DNA from: Rhyacichthys aspro | Taxonomy: Eukaryota; Chordata; Actinopteri; Gobiiformes; Rhyacichthyidae | Assembly (NCBI GenBank): GCA_036850595.1 | Contig: CM072160.1 | Span: forward strand, 10,271,906 to 10,335,905 | Direction of reading: 5' to 3' | DNA length: 64,000 nucleotides | Part shown: positions 40,582-53,528 of the stretch, one piece after another | Numbering within the stretch: position 1 is the stretch's first letter | Layout of the letters: each line of letters begins with the position of its first letter | The notes under the pieces: generated by a model | Seen by the model: the letters and a program-made list of their open reading frames with translations, nothing else | Told to the model about the DNA's origin: nothing | The model's database searches: none | Program-made: the position numbers and the translations under genes

Positions 40582-43500
40582 ATGGACCGATTGACGTCTT
40601 TTGGAAGTAAGTGTGCGCCTTAGAAGATAATAAAAATGGTTATTTGCTTTAGCTGAACCATCTTAACCTGCCTTTAGATTACATTAGCACTAGCTACTCC
40701 AACTAGCATTGTTTGCTAACGTTGCCGTGTTTGTGTTTAACGCTACTGTATTTTTACTCAGTGTTCAAAGACTTAACGGAGCAAAGTTATCTTAACCTAA
40801 CTAACTACATAAACTACTGCAAAAATTGATTAGGTTTTAATTACAGAACAGAACAGAATCAACAAGTACAGAAAACACAGAAATGCTTTGTTTACTTTAT
40901 ATAGAAGATAGGTAGCCTGTTGTGAAGATGATTAATCAAAGCATTTAAAGAGGCAAAATTTTAAGCTGTTTATATGATTATAATCACATTGTTACAAAGT
41001 TTTACTTTGCGATACAATTAATTGCCATGCATAGCAGAATTGTAAATGATATACCGATTTTATTAATCTCGTTTCAGATGATCCCTTTGATAAACCACCA
41101 TGCAGAGGCTGCTCATCTTATCTCACAGAGCCTTACATTAAGTGTGCAGAGTGTGGGCCCTCTCCTTTTTTGCTTTGCCTACAGGTAAACTGATCTCACA
41201 GGTCATAGTTTTCCTATGGGCCCCAGTGTTGACTGTAACTTATTGTTTTCAGTGTTTCACTCGAGGATTTGAATACAAGAAGCACCAGAGTGATCACAAA
41301 TATGAAATCATGGTAAGTTTATTTTGTTGGTTATTTCTCAGAGACCTTGTACAAATAAATTCCTCTCACAAATGCTTTTCATTAGATTTCAATACAGTGG
41401 AGTGATACATACAATCATTTGTTTGCTCATTCTCACAGACATCAGACTTCCCTGTGCTGGAGCCGGGATGGACAGCACAAGAAGAAATGGCTCTGTTGGA
41501 AGCAGTTATGGACTGTGGCTTTGGAAACTGGTGAGTTTCTCTATTATTATAATCAGAATAAAGCTATACTAAGATTATAAGTAATATCCTTAATTGGCCT
41601 TAACTAGGTCATGAGATTGATTGCTGAGGTGACCAGCAACAGGGCACTTTGGCTTCCTCCTTTTGTCCAAAGTATGCTTTTTTTTTTTTTTTTTTTGGAT
41701 GCATGTGAGAGTAAATCCTCCAGCCACCACTCTAACATTTCTTTTGGTAATAAGAATTTCTTCACTAAAAGATGATGGGGGCAATCATAATGTTTTATAT
41801 TGTATCGATCAACAGTATACAGTCTATGTTGAACCTAATAATAAAATCTAAATTTCTCTCCACAGGCAGGATGTGGCATATCAAATGCGCACAAAAACCA
41901 AAGAGGAGTGTGAAAGCCACTATATGAAGAATTTCATCAATAATCCACTGTTTTCCTCCACCTTGCTCAGCCTGCAGAAAACAAAAGACTCACGCTTTGC
42001 AGATACAGCAATTCCTTTTAAACGTTTGTGAAAATTTTTCAAATTGTCTATTTGTTTTTATTGCTGAAGTTACAACAGTACAATATGCCTGCCATAATAT
42101 CTAGTATTCAGGTTTCAGGCATTGCTCATGCTCATGCTCCCAAAACAACCAGTGCAGATATTTACATAAAACAAGTGCCTGAGGAACAGTAGACAGTTGG
42201 GTAGGAGCAGTTGGTAAATCAGGAACTTGCTTCAGTTTGTAGCTGGCCTCGGCTCTCCATCTGTCACACTGTTTGAGTGCTTAACAAACACTAACAGCCA
42301 TGTTCATGAAACAGTTGGTACACTCAAGACACAGAACAGATTTACTTCCATTTCTGACATGTCTCCAGAATTGACTAGTTTAGTGTAATATCTTTCTAAA
42401 GCTTTTGATTTCCATGTCTGTCTTTAATTAGGTTTAATCTTTTAGCTAAATATTGAGGAAAGTGTCACATAAGTGTTCATAATTCATGATGTATTTGATA
42501 TTACAGCTACAGATGACCCTCCTCGTCCCACATTTGACTCTGTGCTGTCTCGAGACATGGCTGGATACATGCCTGCAAGAGCAGACTTTATGGAGGTGGG
42601 GGTGGATGCACATATATCTGAGATAGCATAAATGTTACTTTAAACAAGGATCATAACTTAAGACTGCATTATTTTTGTCTTGTTTGTTCAAGTATAATTA
42701 CTTCAGAATGATTTAAATGCCATCATTCATTATTCCTATCTAGGAGTTTGACAACTATGCAGAATGGGATTTGAAGGACATTGACTTTGTTGACGATGAC
42801 TCAGACGTGCTACATGGTGGGTAAAAAAATGTGTTTAGACATTTACAAAGCCATAACATTAGCATGAAGACTATTTATTTCAACTGTTACTCACAATGTA
42901 TGTTGTACATTTTCAGCACTAAAACTTGCAGTAGTGGATATCTATCATTCAAGATTAAAGGAAAGGCAACGAAGGAAAAAGTAAGTTGTCTTGATGCTAA
43001 GATGTATGCCTTTCATCTGCTGCCTGTGATGAATCCTGTCCATCACTAGATGGCATTATTCGTTGTAATATGGTTACATGAGTGCAATTTAACTGAATTT
43101 AGATGGAGGCTATTCATACAATCCTCCTCTGTTCAAGATTCATATGTTTTACTGAAGAAAACTGTTAAATGAGCAAGATAAGTTACAGTCTCTAGGCTTT
43201 AAATTGTTAAAGCAAATTAATCAGCAAAATATCATGGATATTATACAACACCACAAGGAGGCTCATGTACAACAAGCTTTGGCAACATCAGTTTCCTACT
43301 GTGGTAAATAGAAATATGTGTCAGGCCTCTAGTGAAGAGTGTGATCAACTTATAGTTTTAAGTCATTCTTTTCACACATTCACATCATGTGACATTTGTA
43401 AATACAAATCCCCTTCACTCATAATCTATTATGTTGCTCTTTCTTCTGTGTGGGTATTGGTGCTTTTCTGCTCAAGGAAAAGTTTTTTTTCTGTAAATCT

Positions 43501-46500
43501 GAATTTACAAATGTTCTGTCTTTTGTATGTTTGCCAAAAAAAATCGTTTCATATATATTTTAAAGGGACCATTTATAGAACCACATTTCACAAACATTTT
43601 AAGCATGTAAACTGAATCAGTAATGGTATTTTTGGAGTTCTTGTAGTTGTGACACCAAGTAATGAATCCATCACTAAATCAGCCTTAACGACTTTGTGCT
43701 CTCTAAGCATGAAGGAATGGCATGTGTGGATTGGTGGGGCCTGTTTTCAGCTTCTGGCTCACTGTAACTCTTTCCAGATTTATGACACAAAAAGATCTTC
43801 AAGAGGATATGACCTTTGAAATGCCAAGTTCAGAGGATTCAGGCAAATCGACTGTGAAATAATCAGTCTCACAGATTGTATGAAGCTGCTTTCAAATGCA
43901 TGTTCAAACAAAATGATTTCACAGACTGTAACATCCAAATAATGGCATATTATGAATAAATTAAAATTTTCAAAGACCAGTTAATCCTGACACACATTTG
44001 CATTGCTCTAATCTAAATTTAATTTCTTTCAGGATTATCAGAGACCATGGTCTGATCAACTTGCGGAAGTTTCAGAGTAAGTCCTCATGTGAAATGCACT
44101 TGGGCTCGGCTGTGACAGTAATCGCCACAACCTACAGAGGCATTTGATATCTACAAGGCAAATTGCTGCGAGCAGTTTCTATGGCTGCATGCAAACAGGT
44201 CTAGCGTAATAACCACCACTAACCTCTGTGCCCCTGTTGTTGCTGGAGTGTGGCAACTGACAATAGCTTGTATTTATGATCAAGGCTTGGAACAGTCCAC
44301 AGAGGCTATGTGCCAGTGCGTGCCACGGCATAATTTCTTCACTCTGAATAGAAACCATGCAGAGAGTGCTACTGTTATAATAAGAGAATGAGTAGTGGTT
44401 TCTTGTATTGATCCATCTGTCACAGGTTGATTTCCCTGAGCTAACCTTTGGGTTTATGCATTAGGGGTGAGACAAACAACACACGTTTGCTGTGTATGAA
44501 TTCGTCCAATTATCGTCTCATTCCGAACACCCAGCCCCTCAGTATATGCCCCACATGTTGCTGGTTTGGGAGTTCAAGAGTTCTCCCCTTATGTTTTATT
44601 TATGTATCCTCCAGCCTTCTGTTAGCCCTCCTCTCTTTTCCTTCCTTCGCCTTATCTCTCCAGTCTTTCAAGACAAAAGGGAACTCACAGTAGCTGTAGA
44701 GCTGCAGACCGGTTGTCATGGAGACTGTCAAAGATTGTGTGTCTCTACGGGCAGTGTGTGTTCATGTGTATGTCACATGCAATCCTGAAAGCACTATCCA
44801 ACCCTGGGAGGCTCACAGTATCATGTCTCGGTTATTGCTGGCGGCAGATTGACCGCTGTTGTTGTTGCAGGCCAGTGGTGTGAAGTTCTGTGAAAGCTTG
44901 TTACATGAAATGATTCAAGCCTCTGCTTTTGCATTTGTTTGTTTTGTCAGTTGTGTGCTGGTATTCAGCCACATAAAGGTCCTGTGTCAACATCTCCTTA
45001 GAGACATGGACTTTTCATCTCTCTGTGTGTCCACTCATTTGCATGATTTCATGAGTTAAGCCTGTGTATGGCAACTGCTAATTAGCACTCACATTTAAAA
45101 GCATTATTTAGAAGACTGGCTTCCATCCTCCACACACACAAACACTCCTGTCACACCCACACAACAGCTTTCTCTCTATCTTTGACACTTGTCTGATACT
45201 CAGCAACACTGTGATGCCTAGATGAACACAACTATCTGTGTATATACTTTTAGAATAGTAATGTAAGTGCTGCTGAATGAGGTATGTATCTGTGTGTCTT
45301 CTCATGGAAACACTGCTACGTGATACACTTGAATGAGATCAGTGTTTTCTTGCTCTTCACTCACACAACAAATAAGCAAAACAAGCACTTAACACTTCCC
45401 TTCTGGTCCCTGGATATCTTGCAATCTCAGACTATATTTTTGAATTGGGTTAAATTTCAGTTTTACTTGTGTAGGAGAGATCAGTTTAAGCCATCACTTA
45501 TACGGTATGTCCTGCAGAATGAAAGAATGACCTTTTATTATTCCTTTTCCCGGGAGGAACCTATCAAATGGAGCTGCACAGGGGATTCTTTGTTCACCAG
45601 TAAAAGCAAGAAATCTGAGGATAGATGCACTTAATGGGCTGTCTATGAAAAGTATTACATTTCTATGTTTTCTATCTACCAAAACCACTAAGGGTGAGTG
45701 GTGAAAGAGAAATCACTTTGTACAGACACACTAGCAGCACTAAATGGGCACAAAATGTTTACACTTCTCTTGGAATACCCTCAGATCTCAAAGCAATGGT
45801 GTCTCAAGTATCAAAGGGGGAGGATTTTTGTTTCATATTTTTGTGTTATATTTGCCGCTGCTGCCTACTCTCATCTCTCTGTTTCTTTTTTATTTCCCTC
45901 GCTCAGTGCTGGAGCGATGCTACCCAAAGGAAGTGCAAGAAATGTATGACGTCATGAGGCGTTTTGCTCGAGTGGTGGGACCAGTTGAACACGACAAATT
46001 CATTGAAAGTAATGCGTGTAAGTATCGGAATGTAAATTGTTAGCCTGTGACATGATGTTTCAGATTGAAGTATAGCAAAAGCTCGTTCCACCCATAGTCC
46101 ACTGTTTATTTTTTGAGTCACATTATAACTATTCATAAATCTAACTCTGTTGTTTAGTTTGGACATTGTCAGTTGTTTGTAAGTGATTACATCTTTTCTT
46201 CTTCCAGTGGAGTTTGAGCTGAGGAAAGAGATCCACAGACTTCAGGAGTACCGGAGAGCAGGGGTCAAATCTTTTTGCAGTGAGTCGAGCGTGGCCTTTT
46301 GCACTCTCAAAGTTGCATCTAAATGTTTAATTATTTTTGCAAAGGCACAGACTTAGTATTTTTCATATTTGAAGTGATTGTTAAAGCCTGGCATGATAAA
46401 AACACATGCCTTTTTACAAGAATAGTCACTCTGCTGATCCTCCTTCTGTGACATATTCATTTAACGTATGTCAAATGAATGCCTTTCTGATCATGTCCCT

Positions 46501-47661
46501 CTTGACCCTGTGTCTCCATGCATTTAGGTGCCAAGGTGTACGAGCGAGTCAAGCGAGTGCGTGAGGATGAGCGCAGGAAGAGGACCATGCTGTCTGACGT
46601 GTTACAGTACATCCAGGACAGCAGGGCCTGCCAGCAGTGGCTCAGCAAACAGGCTGCAATGTGAGACGTCCAGTTCCCTTTTGTCACCCAGTGTCTTGAT
46701 TTTAATGAGATGAATCACGTTTTTGGACACCCGTTGTTGAAAAAGAGTGGTGTGCAAAGCCTAGACATACTAAATATAAGCAGGAGGAGGTTGTCTGAAC
46801 TTGTGGTGATGCTTATGTTTATTTTTGTGATTTCAGAGATGCTGGCCTTACTCCAGCTGTCACAACGCTCACAGTGTCAGGTATGAAAGTGTCTCTTCTG
46901 TATTCTTCAGTCTCATTAATACCAACGCTTTTCAAATACACTTCAAAGATATGTAAATTTACTGTTACATTATTACCTTTTTACATTAGCGGGCTTGTAT
47001 TAACCTCCAGAGCACAAAAGTGATGCACATCCGCACTTGCTATATTTACTCAGTGCAAATATTGTTATATTTGTCCCCCTGTCTTTCTTCAGCAAAGCAG
47101 TTCACTGAATGTTGTTGTGGTGATGTTATTTAAGTGTTGCCAAACAGTGGGACACTTCATGATTGTTTGACTGTTGTTAATTTTTGCTCCACAGCAACAG
47201 GTAGGCGGAGTGCCCCTCCCCTGAACCTTACAGGGCTGCCGGGAACAGAGAAGCTCAATGAGAGGGAGAAAGAGGTACTTATCACTTGTCTGTGCCTAAT
47301 GGCTCACACAGGCCTCATAAAACCCCAGGATGCATTAAACTTTGTACAATGTGTTGTCTGGGGCTTTGGGAGAACCACTTAAAGCTGTTTGAAAAAGAAA
47401 TACAGAAGCAATTTAAATAAAAGTCCTGGTGTTTAAATGTCCCTTTGTAACACGGTGTTATTTTTGTGCTCGTAGTTGTGCCAGGTGGTGCGACTTGTGC
47501 CAGGAGCTTACCTAGAATATAAGCAAGCCTTGCTTAATGAGTGCAGACGGCAGGGTGGACTACGACTTGCACAGGCCAGAGCACTCATCAAGATCGACGT
47601 CAACAAGACACGCAAAATATATGACTTTCTAATTAAGGAGGGCTACATCACTAAAGCCTAG
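40582..47661 (+). CDS. tada2a: TADA2A (ADA2a), transcriptional adaptor, complete in 15 exons
   Basis: Exons: 40582-40606, 41078-41184, 41253-41312, 41439-41530, 41866-42023, 42507-42595, 42744-42816, 42917-42980, 44033-44076, 45907-46017, 46208-46279, 46528-46660, 46837-46880, 47195-47274, 47476-47661 (TAG). All obey AG/GT, and the spliced frame is open for 445 codons (human protein about 443). Domains: a ZZ zinc finger (Cys17, 20, 31, 34, 42, 45 and His55, 59); a SANT/Myb-like domain from about Trp75 to 120 (WTAQEEMALLEAV, then CGFGNWQDVA); a conserved middle region; and a C-terminal SWIRM domain from about 360 to 445 ending GYITKA. ADA2a bridges GCN5/PCAF acetyltransferase and ADA3 in nuclear ATAC-type complexes acetylating histones. 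The exon 5 donor (C|GTTTGT) is weak; the other donors are near consensus. The start gives MDRLTSFG, matching the family N-terminus. Confidence 0.98.
41678..41696. repeat. Poly-T tract in tada2a intron 4
   Basis: Nineteen consecutive T residues upstream of the exon 5 acceptor. It is about 170 bp away, so it is probably not the functional polypyrimidine tract. Confidence 0.9.
42981..44032 (+). other. tada2a intron 8
   Basis: About 1 kb between exons 8 and 9. The 116-codon open frame at 43265-43615 inside it has no recognisable similarity and no splice or protein context. Nothing else was noted. Confidence 0.85.
44077..45906 (+). other. tada2a intron 9
   Basis: The largest tada2a intron at 1.83 kb. 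It has a clean GTAAGT donor after the codon split in K-F-Q-M and a pyrimidine-rich acceptor (TTCCCTCGCTCAG). No embedded gene is visible. Confidence 0.85.
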
Positions 47662-47850
47662 AGCCTTCTATTTGATCAAAGAGGACATTAAATGTGATTA
47701 TTCATTTTCTCTAATATCATGCTGTAATAGTGTAAGGAAATGATAAGTAAATGTAACTAATTCATTTCTCTGTCAAAGTATTTGAACATTTGTAAAGAAA
47801 ACTTTTTTTTTTTTAATTTTGTCTTCATGTATTAAATATGTTCTGAGACC
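47662..47850 (+). other. tada2a: tada2a 3' UTR (predicted)
   Basis: Short AT-rich tail after the TAG. No canonical AATAAA is seen close by, but the common variant ATTAAA occurs at 47687-47692 and again at 47831-47836. The second is followed by T/G-rich sequence, so the transcript probably ends near 47850. Confidence 0.4.
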
Positions 47851-49575
47851 AATTAGTAAATTCATTCACTGACTCTTACCACAAACAGCATTGCAGAGTA
47901 CCCCAATATTGATCTCTTGTGCTTCAGAGAGAGAAAGACCTTAAACTCAACAAGCGCTCCATCAAAATAGCCTCCTCTCTCATTGTGTATCAAGTTATTT
48001 GTCATTTGCTCCTACTGACTATGTTGTCATATAAAATGCAGCCAGATGAGTCTTGTGTTTTCCATTTTCCAGTGATTCGGTGCATTGTTAATGCGTGTGG
48101 CTGCGTGACATGGAAGATCTGTTATAATAATTGAGCAGGCAGTGGGCCACTGGCCTCTGACAGGCTTATCAGAGCAGAGAGCAGAACCTGAGCTAACAGC
48201 CTGATTAGGACGGAAGATTCAACCTTTGATGATGAGGGCGAGACAGCCACAGATAGCCGCCTTTGAACTGAACGCACAGACAGAATCAGGATTTATACAG
48301 TCTCTATGTGTCTTATCAAATCAAGGTTTCAAAACAAACCAGAAACAGCAGAGTGAAACTGGGCCTTTTACTTCTGCTCCTTTCATGCTGTACAGTTTTA
48401 GACCTGTCATATACTAAATCACAGTGTGACTTGGTTCTGAATATAAATATATATATGCTTTGAGTTTAACTACTCTGTATACTTGTTTTGACATGTGGAC
48501 ACTGTAGCTGATTATTTTGGGAACTGTGGGAGTTTCTGGCTCTGTGCTACATGGAAAGAACAGTCTTCCAGGAGGTTGTTTTGTCACTTTCTGTTAATAT
48601 TCATAGTTTGTTTATTCATTAATTATGTGTGACTGAAGAGTTCACTTCCTCAATGTATCTAGCTGCCTGTTTTCTGCACACGCTGAGAAGTCCAACACCA
48701 TCGTTGACAAAAATGTAATCACTACATACTTCAATACATACTTAATATGCATATATAAATAGTGCAGCATTTCCTTATGGTTGCTCTCTAAAACGACTCT
48801 TCACAAATTCAAATAATATTTATTATTTTGCACTTTATTATGTCTCTTGGGTGAAGAAACGATGGAAATGAATTGCAGCAGGGTATTCATCGTGTGCTGC
48901 AATTTTGTATTATTTATTTTTTTATCAACAGGCTTCTATTCTTGTTGTGTAGTGCATTTTAGAAGTCAAACAGATGAGTAAATAGTGCCAAGCTGAACCA
49001 GGCTGAGCTGGCTCTTCACCTGTTTCACCCTGCACATGTTGTGGCACAGCCCTCTTGCTGTAACTGTAGCGCGCTGTGGTGGCAGGAGCAGCAGATGGAG
49101 CAGATGTTGGTGTCAGTGCTCTGCATGTGTGCAAAGATACAGCATTTCTCAACTCGCCCACACACTGTTGTCTCGGACACATTGCCTCCTGCTCGCTCCT
49201 ATAAATCCCTACGTCCCACAAAGACTTAGTTTGGGAGGACACTGGTCTCCACTCTCCAAATGTTTAGTTTGGAAGATAATTTCAATTTATTGCAATAGAG
49301 GTTTATTGTAAAAATAGTAGCCTGAGCAAAATTGATGCACTGCTTCTTTTCTCAGGGTGTTATTGATTTTTAACTTTGCAGCTATTCAGGGAAAAGGGTA
49401 AAAAATGTCTCTCACATCTTTGCTTTGCGTTGTTGAAACCCTCTTTTAAAAAAGGACAAATTCTTTCCACAAACTGTCTCTCAAAACACTGTCCCTCTGC
49501 TTGTCTTTGTGCTCTTTTCCTTTTGCCATTATTACAGGGCAGTGATTAACAGAGGTGAACCCATCAACACAAGAG

Positions 49576-49589
49576 GTTACCTTGGCAAC
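49576..49589. promoter_or_regulatory. Perfect RFX X-box motif
   Basis: GTTACC-TT-GGCAAC matches the known RFX consensus of two inverted half-sites, and the flanking G and C extend it to a 16-base near-palindrome. It lies about 3.4 kb upstream of the predicted dusp14 first exon and 1.9 kb past tada2a. Occupancy is not shown by sequence. Confidence 0.5.
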
Positions 49590-50962
49590 CAGGTCTGTAG
49601 CACTGAAGTCTGGAGAAGGAGCGGCCGTGGGGAGGCGAGGGGGGAGGGGCAGACGTGTAGACTGTATATGTTCATCCTGTTGCTCGCGCTCATCTGCTGG
49701 GCAAGTCGTGACTAACCGGAGAGCTGCTCTGAATCAAAGAGAGCCATGCCCGTACCAATCTGTTTGTCACAGTAAAAAGACAGCAAGTATTTTAAAACAG
49801 TTTAGCTCTCAATATGATGTCCAGAAGGATGCAAAAAACAGGACATGTATGTGATGTCTCCTTTGGATGCGGCTCACATATCTCAGCTCTTGTTCCCCTT
49901 TAGCGCAGAGGCAAATGTGTTTGTTTGATGTGGGAGCAGCACTGATCAGAGTGACAGCGAGGCTCCACGCGGCGCTCACCCACCTTTTTGCTTTCACATG
50001 TTGCCAAAGCAAACACTTAGATCCCATGTCTATTTTCTGCAGTCACAGCTGGAGCCATGGAAGCGCCTGTGGGGTCAGCTGCAACTTTATTTAGTCTCCC
50101 ATCCCCCTAAAGAGTCCAAGTCTCACAGAGCACGCAGATCTCCAAAGCTGCTGACCACAAAAACACTTTCCATTAGCTTCGTTTGAGTGGCACTGTGGTC
50201 GTTGCTCATCAGACACATCAACACGGACTGAAATAAACATCTCTAGAGTTACCACCCTGGGATCATGGCGGGGATTTACAGTGCATCTTTACACCCTCTC
50301 AAGTCCACCTGTTGATCAACTTATTAGCTAACAATTCTGATAATGTGCAGGAGCTTTTTCCGTCCACCCAGGAAGCATTTAACTTGCTCCTCCTTAAGCA
50401 GATTTCTTGCTGTGAGGAGAAGAAAGTAGTGTAGGATATCATGCATGTTTTCCTGCCTCAGCTCTGACTCATATTTTTTTCATTTAAATTGACTGATCTC
50501 TGTGCAGAGTTACAGTGTGTAAATAATTAGCCATAACAGAACAGCACGGGTTACTGAGTGTCCAGACATTTGAGGCATGCACCGAAGATTTGACGGTGAA
50601 ATCACTATGGCACCGTGTGCACTGTCAAAGCCATCAGTTATCTTGTGTTACAGGCCGTCAGGGTTAATCAATGTCACTGGCGGCTGATTCAGAGCACACA
50701 GCTCCTTCAAACCGTGGTTGCAGGTGCTTGTTATTACAGTTATGGTGTCATTGTAAATTTTCAGCCTCCATGGCAGACCGTGGTGCCATATTAAACAGGA
50801 GTGTCTTCCCAGAATGCCTCTGACTCATCTGACATTTCAGTCTGAACCCCAGTGTCTGTCTCTACAGCCGGCAGCTCTATCTTTCTCTCAGCATCCCTCT
50901 ATCCATCTTGGTGTCTCTTCTCACAGTTGTAATTCAAGGTTACCACTTCTTAGACATCTATC

Positions 50963-50966
<4 letters not shown>

Positions 50967-50994
<28 letters not shown>
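50967..50994. repeat. 28-nt poly-T homopolymer
   Basis: Twenty-eight uninterrupted T residues. Read on the - strand this is a poly-A run that could be the tail of an old retroposon, but no adjoining SINE/LINE body or flanking duplication was recognised. Confidence 0.9.
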
Positions 50995-50997
<3 letters not shown>

Positions 50998-52899
50998 TCT
51001 TGCTCATTTTAGTCACAGACAATACACGTCACCATTTCGCTCCTTTTAAAACATTCATCAGGTGAATTTCAATCAGTAATGAGCACAGGCTCTTATGTTT
51101 AACTCATCTTATGAATATGACATTTCAAGTTCAGGGTCAGAAATCAATTTTAGCAAAACTGGGGGTCATCTTGTCATTTTCTCATCGCAGCAACCTGCAC
51201 CAGTGTTCTTTTTAGTTGTATAGGTTGGTACTTGTCTCCGCCTGATTGAATGTGCAAAGTAATTAGTAGTAACTCTGAGGCAAGGGCCACTTGTTGAAAG
51301 GTAGAATAACAACTCACCCAGAAGCCATTTGAATAGCACACTTTGTACACAGCAGATATTTTCAGTCAGATCCAGAGAGCAGAGAAGGTCTCAGATTTGT
51401 AGCCTTAGATGGTCAAACTGTCCCGATCTCACCATACTCCAGGGAAGCTATAATGAGAATGGAAATATCACACAGTATATTTGTTTTCCATATACGCCTG
51501 TAGCAGACCAAGCGGGAGCAACATTTAAATTGGTAATATGCGCATGTTTGTGTGTGTGCTGCATGAAATTAAATTTTAAGCCAGCTGCAGAGCGAAATGA
51601 AAATGCATTACCTGAGAATCAGATGCTACATTATTGTTCATTGCACCTCCAACCCTGACTTGGCTCTCAGGGTTTGATAAGTTCAAGACATGCAACATGA
51701 TCTCAGAGATTCCTCTGGGCTGTTAAAGAAGACCAGCTTGATTTGATATTTTTGTGTCTGAGCAAATAAAACAAAGTGGTGTCAGTGTACTTTATAGCCT
51801 GGAAGGTGACCCCACTTAAACTTGTGAAGTATTTTATTTTCGTCATACGTCTAACAGTTCATATTTCAGTGCAGTTTGTGTTGCACCACAGATGCATTTA
51901 AATGTATGCAGAGGCACAAGAGAAACATTAACATGACCGGGCTTAGAGGTAAAATTGCATTGAAGTCAGGAGTGGCTTGTAAAAAAATGATTAATGATAG
52001 CCAGTTCCAAATTAAGATCATGTCCCAGTCACATCTGAGGCCACATCAGAGCCATAAATAAACTAGTGTTTCAAAAGAGAATCACAGAGAGTCGTCTGTG
52101 TAAAGTTTGAGTTTCATTGTACAGGTTAGAAGTGTTTGTTTGTTGAGTAACTGCACCTCACCAAAAGCTTTAGCATTGTGCTGTGATAAGTGACGCCCCT
52201 ACCCTGTGTGTAGCAATAATTGGTCAGTTGTGTCTGTAAAACTGTCCAAATGGTTAGGATAAATCCAAAAAACCTTTTAGTCCGCTCACACAAATAATGC
52301 ACTGTTGCTGTGTCTGGGCTACACTTAACTTTAGGCTTAAAGAAGCACAGTAGGGTGTGTGTTAGTTTAAAGTGTGACCATATTTCCAGATTTCCAAACT
52401 GGGACACTTTTCTTTTACAAACCTACTGGCAGATAAAAAAATAATAATATGTCAGAAAATGTGTTTTCAGTTTAAAACAATGGTAATTCCAATGTATAAT
52501 ATCAGCAAAACCAGAGCAGCAATTGTGTATTTGAACATAAGCAACTAAAACAGCTCCAAACAACATCAGATCAAAACCTAAGCACATGTTCCCAATGAAG
52601 CTACAAAAAGCATGGCGGGGCAAATGAATTAGGCAACAAAAGTCTATGGAAAATTGTTGTAAATTTTGCAGCAGTGATTGGTGTTTGTTAAAATGAGACA
52701 ACAGGGACATGGTCTGTTAAACTGGGAGATATTTGTGTTTTTAGAGCTATTTACGCTGCTGTAGAAATCAGAAACAATTATTTGATGCCAGTATCTGATC
52801 TAATGAAACACTAAACTCAAAACCATGAATTTCAGGGTGCTAAGGAGTGGTGAGTTTGGGCCCTTGTTTCTCGCCTAACACATTGTTATGGCTCCACAC

Positions 52900-53205
52900 A
52901 CTGGCTCCTCCCCCTTCCTCCTGGGGGCACTGTTCACTCCTCAAACCGATGCAGCGCTGCCTGAGCCCGCTGCTCCAGTGTAGAGCAGCCAGATGCACTG
53001 ATGGCTCGTATTTCTCGTGACTTTCTCATCATGCGGCTGTATGTCGCGGTTAGTTCTCCTCCACACGGCCCTTTGCCCTCATCTCGGCCGTGTGTATGAT
53101 CGGACACTCCTCAGATAAATGTCCGGAGTTTGAGAGCAGCGGTATTGATGCAGGCTTTGAAGGCGCGTTGAAGACCTCCATCTCTTTCCCGAGTAGAGTC
53201 CTCAG
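52900..53205 (+). other. dusp14: Predicted dusp14 noncoding exon 1 with promoter region
   Basis: A locally GC/CpG-richer block ends in an excellent donor, CTCAG|GTAAGT, at 53205/53206, and dusp14 coding begins in a downstream exon with a good acceptor at 56957-56958 (TTTGGCAG). A 5' noncoding exon separated by an intron is usual for DUSP14. The left border is arbitrary because no TATA box or initiator fixes the start site. The block contains ATGs opening short upstream frames, notably 53001-53099 and one beginning at 53096 that reads through the predicted splice junction. Exon identity is inferred, not proven. Confidence 0.5.
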
Positions 53206-53520
53206 GTAAGTTGAGTTTTACTTAGGAGCCATTTAACGACATCACGTGTGTTTGGAAGTCTCGTTTAGCCAAAAGAGACACGCAGCTCAGAGCTAATGAC
53301 TTGTGTGCTGTCATTTACTATTGTCACCCGTTAAATACGTAGCTAATCAAAACGAACAAAGAGCGTACATTTCTGTTTTTTTCAGTTTAGACTAACCCCT
53401 TTTCTGTTTATGTAGCTACACTGAGCTGTAGACTTTGTGACAGTCAAACGCGACGTGTTATTGTATTTAAAGCTGCTTTTAGATATTTCCTGCACCCTAA
53501 CTTGTTAACACGCGCACATT

Positions 53521-53528
53521 TGACGTCA
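53521..53528. promoter_or_regulatory. Palindromic cAMP response element
   Basis: TGACGTCA followed at once by a CpG-dense run (CGCGCACGAGGACGAGC) about 320 bp downstream of the predicted dusp14 first-exon donor. The full 8-mer in CpG-rich DNA near a promoter is the usual setting for CREB/ATF sites. Function is inferred. Confidence 0.45.

Larger units (their letters stand above)
47851..52850. other. Intergenic region, tada2a-dusp14
   Basis: Five kilobases with no recognisable exon on either strand. Points of note are a perfect RFX X-box palindrome at 49576-49589, a 28-T homopolymer at 50967-50994, and otherwise unique-looking DNA. The open frames here have no protein-like signature. Confidence 0.7.

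Noticed and set aside
43770..43861. Exon-like sequence in tada2a intron 8
   Set aside because: Adding it would break the conserved KKIIRDHG junction, which is fully restored by splicing 42980 to 44033.
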